The notes below the pieces were generated by a model. It did no database searches. It was given only the letters and a program-made list of their open reading frames with translations, and was not told the DNA's origin. Position numbers and translations under genes: made by a program. Positions 61,210 to 64,000 of a stretch of 64,000 nucleotides of DNA are shown here, piece by piece. The DNA lies in assembly GCA_039707655.1 (NCBI GenBank), contig CM077665.1, positions 447,577,531 to 447,641,530 on the forward strand, in the 5' to 3' direction. Source of the stretch: Elymus sibiricus. Its lineage: Eukaryota > Streptophyta > Magnoliopsida > Poales > Poaceae. The first letter of the stretch is position 1. Each line of letters begins with the position of its first letter.

Positions 61210-64000
61210 TGTCCAGTTTCTACACGAAGTACATCCAGTTTTTCCCGTAACCCTGTCAACTTTTTAGCACATGCTATGTGGGTGAAATTATGACACCATG
61301 CCAGTTTTCAACCATTTTAGAGTTCATTTGCAGTGCTTTTCAATCTCAGGGTCATCTTAGCTCAAAATAAATCATGAAATGCATGAAAAATAGCAAATGA
61401 AGTCAGAAAAGGGTTGAAAAGTGATGATGTGGCTTTTAATGGTGCATATTGAATGCAGAAAAAGTCTTGAGTTAAAATATGTTTAAAAATATGAGATCCC
61501 TTTGTAATAGACGAGTTTTCGTCCGAAACCCTGATACTTCGAAGGAGATTGTCCAGTTTGTACAAGAAGTGCATCCAGTTTTTCCCGTAACCCTCTCAAC
61601 TTCTTAGCACATGCTATGTGGGTGAAATTATGATACCATGCCAATTTTCAACCATTCCAGAGTTCATTTGCAGTGCTTTTCAATCTCAGGGTCATCCTAG
61701 CTCAAAATAAATCATGAAATGCATGAAAAATAGAAAATGAAGTCAGAAAAGGGTTGAAAAGTGATGATGTGGCTTTGAATGGTGCATATTGAATGCAGAA
61801 AAAGTCTTGAGTTAAAATATGTTTAAAAAACTAAAATCCTTTTGTAATAGACGAGTTTTCGTCCGAAACCCTGATACTTCGAAGGAGATTGTCCAGTTTC
61901 TACACGAAGTGCATCCAGTTTTTCCCGTAACCCTCTCACCTTTTTAGCACATGCTATGTGGGTGAAATTATGATACCATGCCAATTTTCATCCATTTCAG
62001 AGTTCATTTGCAGTGCTTTTCAATCTCAGGGTCATCTTAGCTCAAAATAAATCATGAAATGCATGAAAAATAGCAAATGAAGTCAGAAAAGGGTTGAAAA
62101 GTGATGATGTGGATTTGAATGGTGCATATTGAATGCATAAAAAGTCTTGAGCTAAAATATGTTTAAAAATGAAATCCCTTTTGTAATAGACGAGTTTTCG
62201 TTCGAAACCCTGATACTTCGAAGGAGATTGTCCAGTTTGTACACGAAGTGCATTCAGTTTTTCCCGTAACCCTCTCAACATTTTAGCACATGCTATGTGG
62301 GTGAAATTATGATACCATGCCAATTTTCAACCATTTCAGAGTTCATTTGCAGTGCTTTTCAATCTCAGTGTCATCTTAGCTAAAAATAAATAATGAAATG
62401 CATGAAAAATAGCAAATGAAGTCAGAAAAGGGTTGAAAAGTGATGATGTGGCTTTGAATGGTGCATATTGAATGCAGAAAAAGTCTTGAGTTAAAATATG
62501 TTTAAAAATATGAAATCCCTTTGTAATAGACGAGTCTTCGTCCGAAACCCTGATACTTCGAAGGAGATTGTCCAGTTTCTACACGAAGTACATCCAGTTT
62601 TTCCCGTAACCCTGTCAACTTTTTAGCACATGCTATGTGGGTGAAATTATGATACCATGCCAATTTTCAACCATTTCAGAGTTCATTTGCAGTGCTTTTC
62701 AATCTCAGGGTCTTCTTACCTCAAAATAAATCATGAAATGCATGAAAAATAGCAAATGAAGTCAGAAAAGGGTTGAAAAGTGATGATGTGGCTTTTAATG
62801 GTGCATATTGAATGCAGAAAAAGTCTTGAGTTAAAATATGTTTAAAAATATAAGATCCCTTTGTAATAGACGAGTTTTCGTCCGAAACCCTGATACTTCG
62901 AAGGAGATTGTCCAGTTTCTACACGAAGTACATCCAGTTTTTCCCGTAACCCTCTCAACTTTTTAGCGCATGCTATGTGGGTGAAATTATGATACCATGC
63001 CAATTTTCAACCATTCCAGAGTTCATTTGTAGTGCTTTTCAATCTCAGGGTCATCTTAGCTCAAAATAAATCATGAAATGCATGAAAAATAGCAAATGAA
63101 GTCAGAAAAGGGTTGAAAAGTGATGATGTGGCTTTGAATGGTGCATATTGAATGCAGAAAAAGTCTTGAGTTAAAATATGTTTCAAAAAATAAAATCCTT
63201 TTGTAATAGACGAGTTTTCGTCCGAAACCCTGATACTTCGAAGGAGATTGTCCAGTTTCTACACGAAGTGCATCGAGTTTTTGCCGTAACCCTCTCAACT
63301 TTTTAGCACATGCTATGTGGGTGAAATTATGATACCATGCCAATTTTCAACCATTTCAGAGTTCATTTGCAGTGCTTTTCAATCTCAGGGTCATCTTAGC
63401 TCAAAATAAATCATGAAATGCATGAAAAATAGCAAATGAAGTCAGAAAAGGGTTGAAAAGTGATGATGTGGATTTGAATGGTGCATATTGAATGCATAAA
63501 AAGTCTTGAGTTAAAATATGTTTAAAAATGAAATCCCTTTTGTAATAGAAGAGTTTTCGTTCGAAACCCTGATACTTCGAATGAGATTGTCCAGTTTGTA
63601 CACGAAGTGCATCCAGTTTTTCCCGTAACCTTCTCAACTTTTTAGCACATGCTATGTGGGTGAAATTATGATACCATGCCAATTTTCAACCATTTCAGAG
63701 TTCATTTGCAGTGCTTTTCAATCTCAGGGTCATCTTATCTCAAAATAAATCATGAAATGCATGAAAAATAGCAAATGAAGTCAGAAAAGGGTTGAAAAGT
63801 GATGATCTGGCTTTGAATGGTGCATATTGAATGCAGAAAAAGTCTTGAGTTAAAATATGTTTAAAAAAATGAAATCCCTTTGTAATAGACGAGTTTTCGT
63901 CCGAAACCCTGATACTTCGAAGGAGATTTTCCAGTTTGTACACGAAGTGCTTCGAGTTTTTCCCGTAACCCTCTCAACTTTTTAGCACATGCTATGTGGG
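61210..64000 (+). repeat. Right end of the array, about 8 monomers
   Basis: Monomers of m10/m11, m6 (61842, with an AAAACTAAAATCC variant), m7 (62041 and 63400), m8 (62381) and GGGTCTTCTTACC type (62707). No sign of an array edge: the last base still lies inside a normal monomer (TGCTATGTGGG). Private changes include GCCAGTTTTCAACC (61301), TTAGCGCATGC (62963) and TAATAGAAGAG (63543). Confidence 0.85.

Larger units (their letters stand above)
1..64000 (+). repeat. Satellite DNA array, ~340-bp monomer, about 188 copies
   Basis: The same ~340-bp sequence recurs without interruption and always in the same orientation. The word CTCAAAATAAAT (variants CTCAAACTAAAT, CTCAACATAAAT, CTAAAAATAAAT) returns every 338-340 bp from 190 to 63739, which gives 187 complete intervals and two partial ends. 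Neighbouring monomers differ by a small number of substitutions and 1-2 bp indels. No stretch of more than 300 bases departs from the monomer, so there is no unique spacer, gene or transposon to annotate. Tandem satellites of this size are typical of eukaryotic constitutive heterochromatin; 340 bp is about two nucleosome repeats. Function (centromeric, pericentromeric, subtelomeric or knob) cannot be decided from sequence alone. I do not recognise the family by name; a plant origin is likely but not proven. Confidence 0.98.
39651..64000 (+). repeat. Right sub-array, second HOR family
   Basis: Markers confined to this side are TGATATCATGCC (about 14 copies between 39921 and 59940), GCAGTTCTTTTC, anchors CTCAACATAAAT and CTCAAACTAAAT, AATGGTCATATTG with a 2-bp deletion, GTTAAAAAAATAAAATCC and TTTGTCAACG. 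m7-, m8-, m10- and m11-like monomers are interspersed, so the family shares ancestry with the middle region, but m1 to m4 are absent. Confidence 0.85.

Noticed and set aside
521..63943. Minus-strand open reading frames of 67-114 codons, one in most monomers, giving closely related peptides.
   Set aside because: They follow the repeat period, change frame and start with each 1-bp indel, have no consistent start context, and vary as much at codon positions 1 and 2 as at 3 by eye. They are chance stop-free stretches multiplied by the repeat, so no protein is annotated.
1..64000. CRISPR array or other prokaryotic repeat system.
   Set aside because: Repeats are contiguous with no unique spacers, the unit is far too long, and no associated genes exist.

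Overview
The whole 64-kb window is one head-to-tail satellite DNA array. A monomer of about 340 bp (mostly 338-340) repeats from the first base to the last, always in the same orientation. Using the recurring word CTCAAAATAAAT as anchor (190, 530, 869, 1209 ... 63739), I count about 187 complete monomers plus two partial ends. I see no gene, tRNA, rRNA, transposon, telomere tract or other non-satellite insertion. The sequence is AT-rich: 110 of 300 bases are G or C in positions 901-1200, about 37%. A megabase-type homogeneous satellite with higher-order structure indicates a eukaryotic heterochromatic block (centromeric, pericentromeric, subtelomeric or knob). The two-nucleosome monomer length and overall look suggest a plant, possibly a grass. 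That is an impression, not an alignment, and neither species nor chromosomal position can be fixed from the sequence.

Layout. 1-9021: older, more diverged arrangement with local 4- and 5-monomer units (1.36-1.70 kb) and a segment repeated 7473 bp apart. 9022 to about 37.3 kb: a clear higher-order repeat (HOR) family. Its full unit is 11 monomers (3735 bp, m1-m11), present in full three times (12077, 15812, 21245) and as 9-, 5-, 15-, 4- and 8-monomer derivatives made by unequal exchange. About 37.3-39.65 kb: transition zone with a 1019-bp (3-monomer) tandem duplication. 39.65-64 kb: a second HOR family with its own markers (GATATC, TCAACATAAAT, AATGGTCATATT). It includes a 1698-bp tandem duplication (43.1-46.5 kb), a 1357-bp one (47.8-50.5 kb) and a 4073-bp, 12-monomer tandem duplication (53.04-61.21 kb) with no difference at any site I compared.

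The most informative signals are structural. A 402-bp monomer (26339-26740) holds an out-of-register junction at a 6-bp microhomology. Each monomer carries a long imperfect inverted repeat (25 of 30 columns matching) and several short dyads. All CpGs of the consensus monomer fall in one ~76-bp segment, and several monomer types are defined by C-to-T or G-to-A changes at those CpGs. Open reading frames of 70-114 codons recur on the minus strand once per monomer, but they are by-products of the repeat and I annotate no protein-coding gene.
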